45,775 nt of DNA from Gammaproteobacteria bacterium (GTDB taxonomy: Bacteria > Pseudomonadota > Gammaproteobacteria > SZUA-21), in contig QILK01000119.1 in the NCBI GenBank assembly GCA_003233345.1, positions 1-45,775 of the forward strand. The letters are read 5' to 3'. A program made the translations under genes and the position numbers. A model generated the notes under the pieces. That model made no database searches, was not told where the DNA came from, and was given only the letters and a program-made list of their open reading frames with translations. Positions 33,285-44,300 of this stretch are shown here, one piece after another. Position 1 is the first letter of the stretch. The number at the start of each line of letters is the position of its first letter.

Positions 33285-33995
33285 CTATTTCTTTTTTGCG
33301 GCATTATATTTCCAGACGCCTTTTGATTTAACTATTTGGCCAAAAAGCTTATCTTTAAGTTGATTTTCTGTATCTGAGGTATAATAGAATTCCACCCGTC
33401 GACTGGATTTCCACTGGACCTCAAGCTCGGATGCCGGGGTGTTGGTGGGGAAATCAATATGGAATACACGTTTGATATTTTTTTTATTTATCTGGTAAAT
33501 GCTAATATGATTATAGGCCGCTTGTTGGTTAAACGAGTGACTGGTCACGTGTTTACCGTCAGGTGAGTAGAATAGATTTTCCATTTCCAGTGAATATTTT
33601 TCTCCCGATTTTACGTTGATAAATTGATACTCTATCCCGTCTTCTCCGCTATTGGCTTCGACAATGAGATAACAGCCGAATTTGTCTGGCCCGAGAAAAG
33701 TATGGCTGGGACCGGAAGGTTCGTTGTCGTCAGGCGAAGAAAATGTTTGTATTTTATTATCAGTGCTTTTTATTGTCAGTAACGATCCATTGCGTATAAC
33801 TTGTTTTGACAATCCCGTGATGGCTCGTTTTTCGATCCATTGCACGCAATTTTTTATCGTTTCCGGACACTCGCTATTCGCATGGTTTTTGAATTTTTCT
33901 TTAGCGGCGGGTAGACAGGCGAGAGCAATATTACTTCCCAGATAAATCAGGCAGTAGCCTAAAAATTTCGTTGATTGGATTATTTTTACCTGCAT
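33285..33995 (-). CDS. Hypothetical exported protein
   Basis: A 236-residue protein with an N-terminal hydrophobic signal (about residues 10-27, LGYCLIYLGSNIALAC). The mature part has four cysteines near the N-terminus and a beta-rich pattern with LFYSPDGKHVTSHSF, which resembles one blade of a TolB-like propeller. It may be distantly related to the exported propeller at 16339-17412, but I cannot show homology. The gene is alone and reads into the 33258-33283 terminator. Confidence 0.5.
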   Translation of the reverse strand: MQVKIIQSTKFLGYCLIYLGSNIALACLPAAKEKFKNHANSECPETIKNCVQWIEKRAITGLSKQVIRNGSLLTIKSTDNKIQTFSSPDDNEPSGPSHTFLGPDKFGCYLIVEANSGEDGIEYQFINVKSGEKYSLEMENLFYSPDGKHVTSHSFNQQAAYNHISIYQINKKNIKRVFHIDFPTNTPASELEVQWKSSRRVEFYYTSDTENQLKDKLFGQIVKSKGVWKYNAAKKK

Positions 33996-34383
33996 GTTGA
34001 TATATTCTGGTCACCAGAAAGGGTTGCTTGGATTTACCACCTGAGAGTTTACCACTGTTTTTTTTGAGCAAATATGACGTAGTGCTATTTTTTATATTGC
34101 GACAATTTCTAGCCCTATTTGCATAATGTTTATGGTGGCGTAGTAGATACTGGGTTGTTATCGGGTTTTTAGGTCTAAATTGCAGTCAAATCGCTTGTTA
34201 GGCAACGCTAAACTCGCGATTAAGCGTGTGTTCATTTATTGGCAAGTAGAATATACTTGTTCTTGGCTAATTCAAGTGCAGTAACAATCAGGTACTATAT
34301 TAAGTAGCTGTTTCAGAAATGTTGAACAGTTTGTTGGGTTTTGCCAACTTCTGCAAAATGGAACAGATAAAGAGGATATTATT
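33996..34383. other. Intergenic region between divergent exported-protein genes
   Basis: About 390 bases holding both promoters. I see no clear consensus boxes, RNA gene or long repeat. The ribosome-binding site AAAGAGG lies about 10 bases before the ATG at 34384. Confidence 0.4.
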
Positions 34384-35700
34384 ATGTTAAAAGCTCGCAG
34401 AGTTTTTATGATCAGTTTACTATTATCCACCAGTTTTAGTGTCAATGCTGATCCGGTGAATAAAACCAATAATAAGCAAGCAAAACCGCTTAGCTTTAGT
34501 GAAATGATTAAGGCGACCGAAGAATTTACCAATTCGACCAATATTCGCATTCAATCGCAAAATCAATCGGGTCAGAGTCATACTGGTGCGGCGACAAACG
34601 CTACTAATAAAGGGCATCAACACGGGCATGGGCATGTGACAGAGCAACCAAAATCTCAGGACACGGTACCGGCAAGCGCTAAGGCCCCTGTTGCGATAAC
34701 CAAAAATCCTACCAACGCACCGTTTCATCCTGAGTGTGTACGGACATTGATGACTGTTTCTGATCCCAACAAAAATATGCGCACTTGTACGTCGAAAAAG
34801 TCTTATTATGAGGCTAAAAATAGATCAAACTGGTACAAAATTGATTTGCCATCGGTGGCCAACAAAGCTTATTTTGAATATAAGGTTTTTGCCGATTACG
34901 ATAATCGTAAGGTAATAGGTTATAAAATATTTAATGGCAAAGGGGCACCACAAACAGGTTTGGCTATGGTAAGGGACACCGCTTCAGAGCTGAAATATGT
35001 CAAACTGATCAATGAGGGTTATCGCTGCTATGGTGGCTTGAATATAGACAAGGTAGAAAATGGTAAGGTCTATTATACCGCTAACGTGACGCCAACGAAA
35101 ATCTTGTTGATGGGTAAACAACAAATAGATAAACAGCAGTTAAAGGGTATGCTTGCAACCGGCGCTGGTGATTGTTACGGCCGGGCTCACTATGTCTTTG
35201 ATATGAATAACAGAAGAACTAGTTTGATTAATGTTAGTCTTACACTGACGGGGAAAAATGCCAGTCGAATAAGTTCGTCAGGTAAATTGCAAGGTTGCTT
35301 TAACAAGGTTTATACGACTTCTGCAAAAAAATTCAATAATCGGTTAAACGCGTTGCAGTTGTCTAATTTTGCCAATGAGTTTGTTAGCAGTTGCAGTAAT
35401 AACTATGCAAATTCTAGCAAAAATGCCAGTGGTAATTCGTCGGCTACCAAGTCAAATTCAGACATTACAGCGACGATCGATTTGCGTGATAAGGCTAAAA
35501 CCGGAACAGACGGCAGTCGTCAAACTAATCGGAACGACCTTTCCCGTAATTCGCGATATGGTCGGCAGAGCGATAGCGGTTATGATTATGACGATCAACA
35601 TCATAACAATTACTATGGTAATCATCATCATGGGGATTATGGCCATTATTACGGAGACAGCGATTATAACGACGGTCATGATGACCATCATACATTTTAG
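34384..35700 (+). CDS. Exported protein with His/Tyr/Asp-rich tail
   Basis: A 438-residue protein. The signal peptide covers about residues 1-22 (VFMISLLLSTSFSVNA). A polar linker includes HQHGHGHV at about 78-85. The middle (about 115-330) carries spaced cysteines (HPECVRTL, MRTCTSKK, EGYRCYGGL, GDCYGRAHY, LQGCFNK), suggesting disulfides. The last 50 residues are rich in His, Tyr, Asp and Asn, with NYYGNHHHGDYGHYYGD. His clusters suggest metal binding. Its stop overlaps the stop of ispB by 4 bases on the opposite strand. Family not recognised. Confidence 0.65.
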   Translation: MLKARRVFMISLLLSTSFSVNADPVNKTNNKQAKPLSFSEMIKATEEFTNSTNIRIQSQNQSGQSHTGAATNATNKGHQHGHGHVTEQPKSQDTVPASAKAPVAITKNPTNAPFHPECVRTLMTVSDPNKNMRTCTSKKSYYEAKNRSNWYKIDLPSVANKAYFEYKVFADYDNRKVIGYKIFNGKGAPQTGLAMVRDTASELKYVKLINEGYRCYGGLNIDKVENGKVYYTANVTPTKILLMGKQQIDKQQLKGMLATGAGDCYGRAHYVFDMNNRRTSLINVSLTLTGKNASRISSSGKLQGCFNKVYTTSAKKFNNRLNALQLSNFANEFVSSCSNNYANSSKNASGNSSATKSNSDITATIDLRDKAKTGTDGSRQTNRNDLSRNSRYGRQSDSGYDYDDQHHNNYYGNHHHGDYGHYYGDSDYNDGHDDHHTF

Positions 35701-36704
35701 AAGCTGCGTTCCACGGAAAAGCGAGCGAGTATAGTCAGGGCTGATTTGTAATCACTGTCTGGCAGACATTCAAGTTTTGCCAGTGCCAGGTTTAATTCCA
35801 TTTTGGCAATTTCCGTTGCATATTCCAGTGACTGGGTATCGTGAATGATTTTGCTTACCCGTTCGATTTGGTCGAGACCACCATTTTTGATTGCTGACCG
35901 GATAATCGCGGTTTGCTCTTCATCGCCTTTATGCATGGCATGAATCAAAGGTAATGTCGGTTTGCCTTCTGCAAGATCATCACCAATGTTTTTACCGATG
36001 TTTTCCGATGTGCCACTATAATCGAGAACGTCATCAATAATTTGAAAAGCAGATCCCAAGTGTTTACCAAAATCAAGCATATTTTCTTCAATGGTCGATT
36101 CGCTATTTGCCAATATGGCCCCTAGCTGGCAGCCCGCTTCAAATAATTTTGCGGTTTTACAATAGATAACATTCAAGTATTGCTGTTCAGTGGTATCCGG
36201 GTCCCGACAGCAAAGTAATTGCATGACTTCACCTTCGGCAATGGTATTGGTGGCATCGGATAAAATTTCCATTACTCGCATACTTTTGATCTTGACCATC
36301 ATTTGAAACGAGCGTGAATAGAGAAAATCTCCGACCAGCACCGAGGCTTCATTACCCCAAATAGTATTGGCAGTGTCCTGGCCACGGCGAAGTTCTGACG
36401 CGTCAACAACGTCGTCGTGTAACAAGGTTGCCGTATGAATAAATTCGATAATAGCCGCCATGTCGATATGCTGTTTCCCTGCATAGCCGACTGCTTTTGC
36501 ACACAGCAAAACCAGTAGTGGACGCAATCTTTTGCCGCCACTATTGATAATATAGTGGCCAACTTGACCAATGAGCAGAACGTCAGAGCTGAGAGATGAT
36601 TTAATCAAATCATCAACCGCCTTAAAATCATCAGCGATCAGTGTTCTGATATATTCTAATCCATCACTTTTAGCTGGTTGTGTATTTAAAAGCATTTTTG
36701 CCAA
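35697..36704 (-). CDS. ispB: Octaprenyl (polyprenyl) diphosphate synthase
   Basis: A 335-residue trans-polyprenyl diphosphate synthase making the side chain of ubiquinone. The first Asp-rich motif is TATLLHDDVVDASELRRG at about residues 91-108, the second is QIIDDVLDYSG at about 220-230, and GGKRLRP is at about 55-61. Length and position (divergent from rplU-rpmA) match ispB in many gammaproteobacteria. In-frame ATGs at residues 1 and 4 leave the exact start open. Chain length (C40 or other) cannot be read from the sequence. Confidence 0.95.
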   Translation of the reverse strand: MAKMLLNTQPAKSDGLEYIRTLIADDFKAVDDLIKSSLSSDVLLIGQVGHYIINSGGKRLRPLLVLLCAKAVGYAGKQHIDMAAIIEFIHTATLLHDDVVDASELRRGQDTANTIWGNEASVLVGDFLYSRSFQMMVKIKSMRVMEILSDATNTIAEGEVMQLLCCRDPDTTEQQYLNVIYCKTAKLFEAGCQLGAILANSESTIEENMLDFGKHLGSAFQIIDDVLDYSGTSENIGKNIGDDLAEGKPTLPLIHAMHKGDEEQTAIIRSAIKNGGLDQIERVSKIIHDTQSLEYATEIAKMELNLALAKLECLPDSDYKSALTILARFSVERSF

Positions 36705-37181
36705 ATAATTTCCCGTTGAGATGCTAGTTTACCTAGGTTAGCGAGAGGAGGCCAGTATTCGTTGTTTATAATCTCGACCAAATTAGTTGGTATAGAACTG
36801 ATATTTAAGAAATTTTAAGCCCTTCTAAATTTTAGTTATAGCGTTAACAGGGGGTATTACCAAAGTCGTGACTACAACATTATTATATAAGGTAGTCGCT
36901 GTTCAGGGTGTGAACGTGTTCAAAGTGCTCGGTATATATATTTAAAATACAATGGCTTATGTTCTCTTATTTTATACAGAGTCGTTATTGAGTCGATAAT
37001 AAACCGGGCAGTTTCTAGGGTTAAAAGACCTGGATGGCGATTTGTATCGACTACAGAGCTTAATTCTTGCTTAACAAGCATTATTCTGCCGGTTCTAGCG
37101 TTGACGTAACAGCAAATAGCGGCTAAAATTCGCGATCTTTCAGCCCATTACAGTGGGCATTGCACAGTATTGGAGAAAATT
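36705..37181. other. Intergenic region between ispB and rplU
   Basis: About 475 bases holding both divergent promoters. The rplU promoter at 37102-37130 is listed separately. I do not recognise a leader RNA structure, although the 52 bases between the -10 box and the rplU start could hold an autoregulatory hairpin. Confidence 0.45.
37102..37130 (+). promoter_or_regulatory. Probable rplU-rpmA promoter
   Basis: A -35 TTGACG (37102-37107) and a -10 TAAAAT (37125-37130) are separated by 17 bases. It lies about 50 bases before the rplU start codon and matches a sigma-70 promoter. Confidence 0.65.
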
Positions 37182-37751
37182 ATGTACGCAGTCATTAAAA
37201 CTGGCGGCAAACAGTACCGGGTCACTCAAGGCGATGTTATTAAAGTAGAGAAGCTGAACGTCGACGAAGGTGCCACAGTTGAGCTCGGTGACGTCATAAT
37301 GGTTGCTGATGGGGACGATATCAAAGTCGGTATGCCTTTTGTAAAAGGCAGTATCGTAAAAGCAGAAATTGTTTCTCATGGTCGACATGGAAAAATCGAA
37401 ATTATTAAATTCAAGCGGCGTAAGCACCATGATAAGCAAATGGGGCATCGTCAATATTATACTGAAATAGAAATAAAAGAGATTACCGGGGAAGGTGGCG
37501 CCAAACTCAAGACCGCACCTGAGCCAAGACCAGAATCAAAGGCGGCAAAAGCAGCAGCCAAGCCGGCAAAAAAATCAAGCGGTGAAGAATCTGCACCGAA
37601 AAAAGTTGCAGCAAAAAAGGCGACTGCGAAGAAAGCCAACACTAAAAAAACGGCGACCAAGAAAGCAACGGCGAAAAAAACCGCTGTCAAGAAAACGACT
37701 ACAAAAAAGGCAAGTACGAAGAAATCGACTGCCAAAAAGAAAAAGACTTAG
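37182..37751 (+). CDS. rplU: Ribosomal protein L21 with histone-H1-like C-terminal tail
   Basis: A 189-residue L21; ordinary L21 is about 103 residues. Residues 1-103 are normal: MYAVIKTGGKQYRVTQGD, then KFKRRKHHDKQMGHRQYYTEI. After about residue 105 comes a roughly 80-residue tail made of Lys/Ala/Thr with AKKATAKK-type repeats, like histone H1 or bacterial HC1-like tails. The start at 37182 follows TTGGAG; an upstream in-frame ATG at 37170 is not needed. The tail begins in frame without a break, and rpmA follows normally, so it is not an assembly artefact by appearance. L21 binds 23S rRNA domain V; the tail would add positive charge outside the ribosome core. Confidence 0.95.
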   Translation: MYAVIKTGGKQYRVTQGDVIKVEKLNVDEGATVELGDVIMVADGDDIKVGMPFVKGSIVKAEIVSHGRHGKIEIIKFKRRKHHDKQMGHRQYYTEIEIKEITGEGGAKLKTAPEPRPESKAAKAAAKPAKKSSGEESAPKKVAAKKATAKKANTKKTATKKATAKKTAVKKTTTKKASTKKSTAKKKKT

Positions 37752-37806
37752 CAACTAGAATTAATTGACAAGCATTTAATGATCTAGATCAACAGGAGCG
37801 GCAACA

Positions 37807-38064
37807 ATGGCACATAAGAAAGCAGGCGGTAGTACCAGAAATGGACGTGACTCGGAGTCAAAACGTTTAGGTGTAAAGTGTTTTGGTGGAGAGCAGGTCA
37901 AGGCAGGTAATATCATTATTCGTCAACGGGGCACACGCGTGCATGCCGGAGAGAATGTAGGTTGTGGCCGCGACCATACCTTGTTTGCTAAAGCAAACGG
38001 CAAGGTTGTTTTTGAGGTCAAGGGTCCGAAAAAAAGAAAATATGTAAGGGTAGAAGCAGCCTGA
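37807..38064 (+). CDS. rpmA: Ribosomal protein L27
   Basis: An 85-residue L27, starting [19 protein letters not shown], full length for the family. L27 reaches the peptidyl-transferase centre with its N-terminus. The ribosome-binding site GGAGCGG lies a few bases upstream. It follows rplU by 55 bases and is followed by a strong terminator, ending the rplU-rpmA operon. Confidence 0.97.
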   Translation: MAHKKAGGSTRNGRDSESKRLGVKCFGGEQVKAGNIIIRQRGTRVHAGENVGCGRDHTLFAKANGKVVFEVKGPKKRKYVRVEAA

Positions 38065-38087
38065 TCCGGACACACGAAACGGCTAAC

Positions 38088-40301
<2,214 letters not shown>

Positions 40302-40326
40302 TCGTCGGCCCTATTAATTTTTTCAC

Positions 40327-40357
40327 GTAGCCCGGACTTCGCGCAGCGAACGCCGGG
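40327..40357. repeat. REP-like palindrome, GTAG-headed
   Basis: Starts with GTAGCCCGG and ends with CGCCGGG around a GCGAAGT/ACTTCGC-type core, nearly identical to the copies at 22204-22234 and 40504-40534. It is in inverted orientation to the latter, with a hairpin between them, forming a REPIN/BIME-like unit after proB. Confidence 0.8.
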
Positions 40358-40393
40358 AAAAAATGGCGATCTCACCGCTGGCGCAAAGCCCAT

Positions 40394-40453
40394 ATAGCCC
40401 GTCACAAGATTTTTTTGGGTGGTAACACTCAAAAAAATCTTGTGACGGGCTAT
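40394..40453. repeat. Perfect 24-bp hairpin between proB and rpsT
   Basis: Arms 40394-40417 and 40430-40453 are perfect reverse complements around a 12-base loop. GC-rich AGCCCGTCAC at the base runs into seven T (or A) near the loop. It lies between two inverted REPs and between the convergent proB and rpsT, so it can serve as a bidirectional terminator. It resembles the element at 190-270 in size and T7/A7 layout. Confidence 0.85.
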
Positions 40454-40503
40454 CAAGGGGCGTTGCTGAATAGAATGAGAATTAAACAGAATCACTTTTG
40501 TTT

Positions 40504-40534
40504 CCCGGCGTTCGCTGCGCGAAGTCCGGGCTAC
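40504..40534. repeat. REP-like palindrome, inverted copy
   Basis: The mirror of 40327-40357, ending in CCGGGCTAC. It begins 6 bases from the rpsT stop codon. The preceding bases, TTTTGTTT, are shared with the 22204 copy, so the repeat unit extends beyond the palindrome. Confidence 0.8.
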
Positions 40535-40539
40535 TTGAT

Positions 40540-40800
40540 CTACATGCTTTTGATACGTGAATTTAGCCGGCTTTTTTGCCGCGCTGCCTTATTCATATGA
40601 ATGAGGCCTTTTCTTGCCATGCGGTCAAGAATCGGTGATGCCTGTTTATACGCGGATTGCGCTGCATCCTTATCTCCACTATCAATCGCGGCGATAGTTC
40701 TTTTGATATAGGTTCGCATCATGGATCGAGCGCTGGCGTTACGCTGGCGGCTTTTCTCTCCCTGACGGGCGCGTTTTTTTGATTGTGCTAAGTTAGCCAA
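40540..40800 (-). CDS. rpsT: Ribosomal protein S20
   Basis: An 86-residue S20 with the normal start [19 protein letters not shown] and a helical Lys/Arg/Ala-rich body that binds 16S rRNA. Full length. It is divergent from murJ, the standard gammaproteobacterial position. The ribosome-binding site AAGGAGC lies 7 bases upstream of its ATG. Confidence 0.97.
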   Translation of the reverse strand: MANLAQSKKRARQGEKSRQRNASARSMMRTYIKRTIAAIDSGDKDAAQSAYKQASPILDRMARKGLIHMNKAARQKSRLNSRIKSM

Positions 40801-41039
40801 ACCGGTTGCTCCTTAAAGTATCAATCTTTGAAAAAGAGCGGTACTATGCTCAATTATTAGTCTGATGTCAAGCGATTCCTGCTTTGTCTATGGTGAATAA
40901 AGTCTCAGAAGCCGTTGTAATGATGAGTAAAATACGTCAATTTGTAGCCAGTCGAATTGGCAGATTCCATCCATAGTTCACTGAATTTGCGTTATAATTT
41001 GAGCACCAATAATGAACTGAATAATGAATAAAAATAATC

Positions 41040-43166
41040 ATGTCACTAAAGATATTTAAATCCACAGCAATTGTTTCAGTAATGACTTTTCTGTCACGAA
41101 TACTTGGATTGGTGCGCGATGTGGTGGTCGCTAAAATATTTGGTGCCGGCGCCGGTACCGATGTGTTTCTTGTCGCCTTTAAAATTCCAAATTTTTTCCG
41201 ACGCTTGACGGCAGAGGCGTCCTTTGCCTACGCTTTTGTTCCCGTTTTAACCGAGTATAAGTCCAAGCACGATCATGCTGCCGTCCAGGAACTGGTCGAT
41301 AAGGTCGCGGGTGCCATGGCTGCGGTGTTATTTTTGATGACCCTGGTTGGGGTAATCGCGGCACCGGCATTAATCGGATTGTTTGCACCGGCCTGGATTA
41401 CCCAGCCGGCAAAATTTGAACTGGGTTCAGCGATGCTGATACTTACCTTTCCCTATTTGATTTTTATTTCTTTAACGGCGTTGGCCGGGGGTATTTTAAA
41501 TACCTATAACAAGTTTGCCATTCCAGCGTTTACGCCGGTTTTACTCAACATTAGCCTGATTAGTTGTGCGTTATTGCTAACGCCTATGATGGAACGTCCG
41601 GCGATGTCTTTAGCGATTGGTGTGTTTATCGCTGGCATTGCCCAATTGTTGTTCCAGATACCTTACCTGATTAAAATAAATCTTTTACCTAAGCCAAAAT
41701 GGAGGGGCAGGCGTCAAGGTAAATTAAAAAGCTTGTTACGGGCCTCGGCACAGTGTTTTGTTGTTATCGCAGAATTAAAAAAAACGCGTAAAGAGTGTTC
41801 TATGGCCGATCGCGAGTCGGCGATGACTGCGTGTGACAATCGAGTTGCAGGCGCTTTAACCAGTATTTTATTTCTGATCACCTGTGTTTCAATACTGGTT
41901 TTACCGGTGGTCTTTACAGTAATGGGTAAGGACTGGTATCTGCCAGGACATGCGCACTATCATTACTGGTTTAGTCCGGGGGATGCTTTTAACTGGATAA
42001 AAATAGGGCTGGTGGTTAACTTCCCTTTTGTATTGCTGATGTTGTTTGCGTTGATGGTGGCTGTTTCAACGCGCCGTTTTAAACGAATTTTTTGGGCGAC
42101 CGTATTTCCGGCGTTGCTTTTTACCTTGTTAATAACCTATGTTGTTTGGCTCGCTCATCAAGTGCCAAATTCAGTGTGGATCACGGCAACCGGCGCGATC
42201 GGGTTTGGTTTGATTGTCGTGGGAATCCAAGTGCCGTTTTTGATGCGAGCGAAGGTACTTCCACAGCCACAACATGAAGGCTTAAAACGGATATTTACGT
42301 TGATGGTGCCCACCTTGTTTAGTTCGTCGGCCATGCAAATTAGCTTGCTGATTGATACCTGGCTGGCATCGGCGTTGATTACCGGTAGTGTCAGTTGGCT
42401 CTATTTTTCCGACCGACTGGTCGAATTTCCATTGGGCGTATTCGGCATCGCTATTGGTACTGTTATTTTACCGGCGCTTTCCAGGAGCCATGCGCAAGGG
42501 TCGCATAATACTTTTCAGCAAACACTGGATTGGGGTATACGTTGGGTGATATTAATTGGGGTGCCATCAACCGTCGGCTTGTTTGTACTCGCTGGTCCCC
42601 TGATCATCACTATCTTTTTTCGTGGCGAATTTACTGCCGAGCACGCCAAAATGACCAGCTGGGCGCTGATGGCCTACAGTATTGGTTTGATGGGTTTTAT
42701 ACTGGTCAAGGTCTTGTCACCCGGATTCTATTCGCGGCAAGATTCAAAAACGCCAATGAAAATCGCGTTTGTGGCGCTGGGGCTAAAGGTATTTATGAGC
42801 CTGTTGTTTTTATTTTTGATCATCACGTTAATCGAACTTCGTTTTGCACATCTGGGTTTGGCATTGTCGACAGCCCTGGGCGCGACTGTTAACGCTGCGC
42901 TTTTATATTGGGTGTTACGCAAACGTAAGCTTTACCATTTCAGTCGGTCGGCATTAATGGATGCGTTGCGTATTATTTTATCAGCACTGCTAATGGGTGC
43001 ATTTATCTACTGGATGTCACCGAATAATGATGCCTGGCTAGAAATGAAGCTGATGTCACGTGTCCTGCAATTAAGTTTTCTGGTGGGTTCGGCAATGGCG
43101 TTGTTTCTGGCGATTACGCTCGCGCTGGGTGTAAAACCCTGGCGCTGGAAATCTGGAGTATCCTAA
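41040..43166 (+). CDS. murJ: Lipid II flippase MurJ with an internal duplicated block
   Basis: A 708-residue MurJ/MviN; normal length is about 510-520. The N-terminal part (FLSRILGLVRDVVVAKIFGAG, TAEASFAYAFVPVL) and the C-terminal part from about residue 411 (GSVSWLYFSDRLVEFPLG, VLSPGFYSRQD) are canonical. Residues about 224-410 are extra. The block resembles the preceding part of the same protein: DKVAGAMAAVLFLMT (87-101) with DNRVAGALTSILFLIT (266-281), FPYL (137) with FPF (328), and LPKP (216-219) with LPQP (407-410). This looks like a diverged repeat of about four membrane helices, giving perhaps 18 instead of 14. The frame is intact and the gene heads murJ-ribF-ileS, so a working protein is likely. 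Confidence 0.95.
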   Translation: MSLKIFKSTAIVSVMTFLSRILGLVRDVVVAKIFGAGAGTDVFLVAFKIPNFFRRLTAEASFAYAFVPVLTEYKSKHDHAAVQELVDKVAGAMAAVLFLMTLVGVIAAPALIGLFAPAWITQPAKFELGSAMLILTFPYLIFISLTALAGGILNTYNKFAIPAFTPVLLNISLISCALLLTPMMERPAMSLAIGVFIAGIAQLLFQIPYLIKINLLPKPKWRGRRQGKLKSLLRASAQCFVVIAELKKTRKECSMADRESAMTACDNRVAGALTSILFLITCVSILVLPVVFTVMGKDWYLPGHAHYHYWFSPGDAFNWIKIGLVVNFPFVLLMLFALMVAVSTRRFKRIFWATVFPALLFTLLITYVVWLAHQVPNSVWITATGAIGFGLIVVGIQVPFLMRAKVLPQPQHEGLKRIFTLMVPTLFSSSAMQISLLIDTWLASALITGSVSWLYFSDRLVEFPLGVFGIAIGTVILPALSRSHAQGSHNTFQQTLDWGIRWVILIGVPSTVGLFVLAGPLIITIFFRGEFTAEHAKMTSWALMAYSIGLMGFILVKVLSPGFYSRQDSKTPMKIAFVALGLKVFMSLLFLFLIITLIELRFAHLGLALSTALGATVNAALLYWVLRKRKLYHFSRSALMDALRIILSALLMGAFIYWMSPNNDAWLEMKLMSRVLQLSFLVGSAMALFLAITLALGVKPWRWKSGVS

Positions 43167-43201
43167 GCATTTTTCAATAGTTTTGAAAATAGTGAGTGAA
43201 T

Positions 43202-43223
43202 GTCCTGTTGATTTAACAGGGAC
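43202..43223. repeat. Small inverted repeat between murJ and ribF
   Basis: GTCCTGTT and AACAGGGAC face each other around five bases, with one bulged base. No clean T run follows, so a role as terminator is weak; it may be an operator or leader hairpin for ribF. Confidence 0.35.
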
Positions 43224-43298
43224 TCTTTACAATGATAGTCGTATCTCTTAATTCAGGTATAATAACTTGTATAAGCTACTCACCAAGGCCAGATTGCT

Positions 43299-44234
43299 AT
43301 GCGCTTGATTCGTGGATTGGGCAAACTAAAACAGGATCGACAGCAGGATCTTTCCGGCTCAGTGGTGACGATCGGAAATTTTGACGGGGTTCACCTCGGG
43401 CATCAGGCGGTTCTAGGCCAATTGGCAGAGAAAGCGGCGGAACTGAATTTACCGGCGGTTGTCATTGTATTTGAACCGCAGCCAGCAGAATATTTTGCGG
43501 CCGATACGGCACCGGCCCGGTTAACAAAATTTCGGGAAAAATTGATCGCGCTAAGACGTTTTGCCGTCGACTATTTGTTGTGTTTACGTTTTAATAAAAC
43601 CATGGCTGACTGGTCACCCGATGAGTTTATACAGCGCGTGCTGATAAACAACTTAAACACCAAATATCTGGTGATCGGTGATGATTTTAAATTTGGCAAA
43701 CAACGGCAGGGTGATTTTGATACGCTGGTGCGCGCGGGTGAGCAACAGGGTTTTCAGGTCGTCAATATGCACACTTTTGATATTGAGGGTGAGCGCGTCA
43801 GCAGTACCCGAATACGTTCGGCACTGGCTCGCGGTGATTTGGCCGAAGCGGAAAAATTACTCGGTAGAAACTACCGATTGAGTGGCCGGGTGGCACACGG
43901 AGATAAACGCGGTCGGACGATCGGTTTTCCGACGGCAAATATTTTTTTACATCGACAAAAATGCCCATTGTCAGGTGTATATGCTATTGAGATGTATGGA
44001 CTCGACCAAGAGCCCTTGCCCGGTGTTGCCAATATTGGTACCCGACCAACCGTCGATGGGACGCGGGTACTTTTGGAGGCTTATTTATTCGATTTTGATC
44101 AGGACATTTATGGTCGACACGTCCAGGTTGAGTTTATAAAAAAGCTCAGGGACGAAAAACGGTTTGAGTCGTTTGACGAATTAAAGCAACAAATACGAAT
44201 GGATGTGGACAAAGCGCGAGCTTGTTTTAGTTAA
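43299..44234 (+). CDS. ribF: Bifunctional riboflavin kinase / FAD synthetase
   Basis: A 311-residue enzyme making FMN from riboflavin and then FAD. The N-terminal adenylyltransferase domain has GNFDGVHLGHQ at about residues 27-37 and SSTRIRSAL at about 168-176. The C-terminal kinase domain has HGDKRGRTIGFPTANI at about 203-218 and further conserved residues (PGVANIGTRPT). Length and place before ileS are standard. Confidence 0.96.
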   Translation: MRLIRGLGKLKQDRQQDLSGSVVTIGNFDGVHLGHQAVLGQLAEKAAELNLPAVVIVFEPQPAEYFAADTAPARLTKFREKLIALRRFAVDYLLCLRFNKTMADWSPDEFIQRVLINNLNTKYLVIGDDFKFGKQRQGDFDTLVRAGEQQGFQVVNMHTFDIEGERVSSTRIRSALARGDLAEAEKLLGRNYRLSGRVAHGDKRGRTIGFPTANIFLHRQKCPLSGVYAIEMYGLDQEPLPGVANIGTRPTVDGTRVLLEAYLFDFDQDIYGRHVQVEFIKKLRDEKRFESFDELKQQIRMDVDKARACFS

Positions 44235-44300
44235 CATGGTTTACCGGCAAGTCCTCAGTTTGACTAATTTTATTAACAGTGACGACAATAAGGGGTTACG

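Noticed and set aside
37457-37735. Minus-strand frame of 92 codons opposite the L21 tail
   Set aside because: It is the antisense of lysine/alanine repeats, giving artificial Phe/Val/Ala runs.
41040-43166. Possibility that the long MurJ is an assembly chimera
   Set aside because: The frame is continuous, the extra block is strongly diverged from its apparent source, and both flanks match MurJ, so a chimera is less likely than an old duplication.
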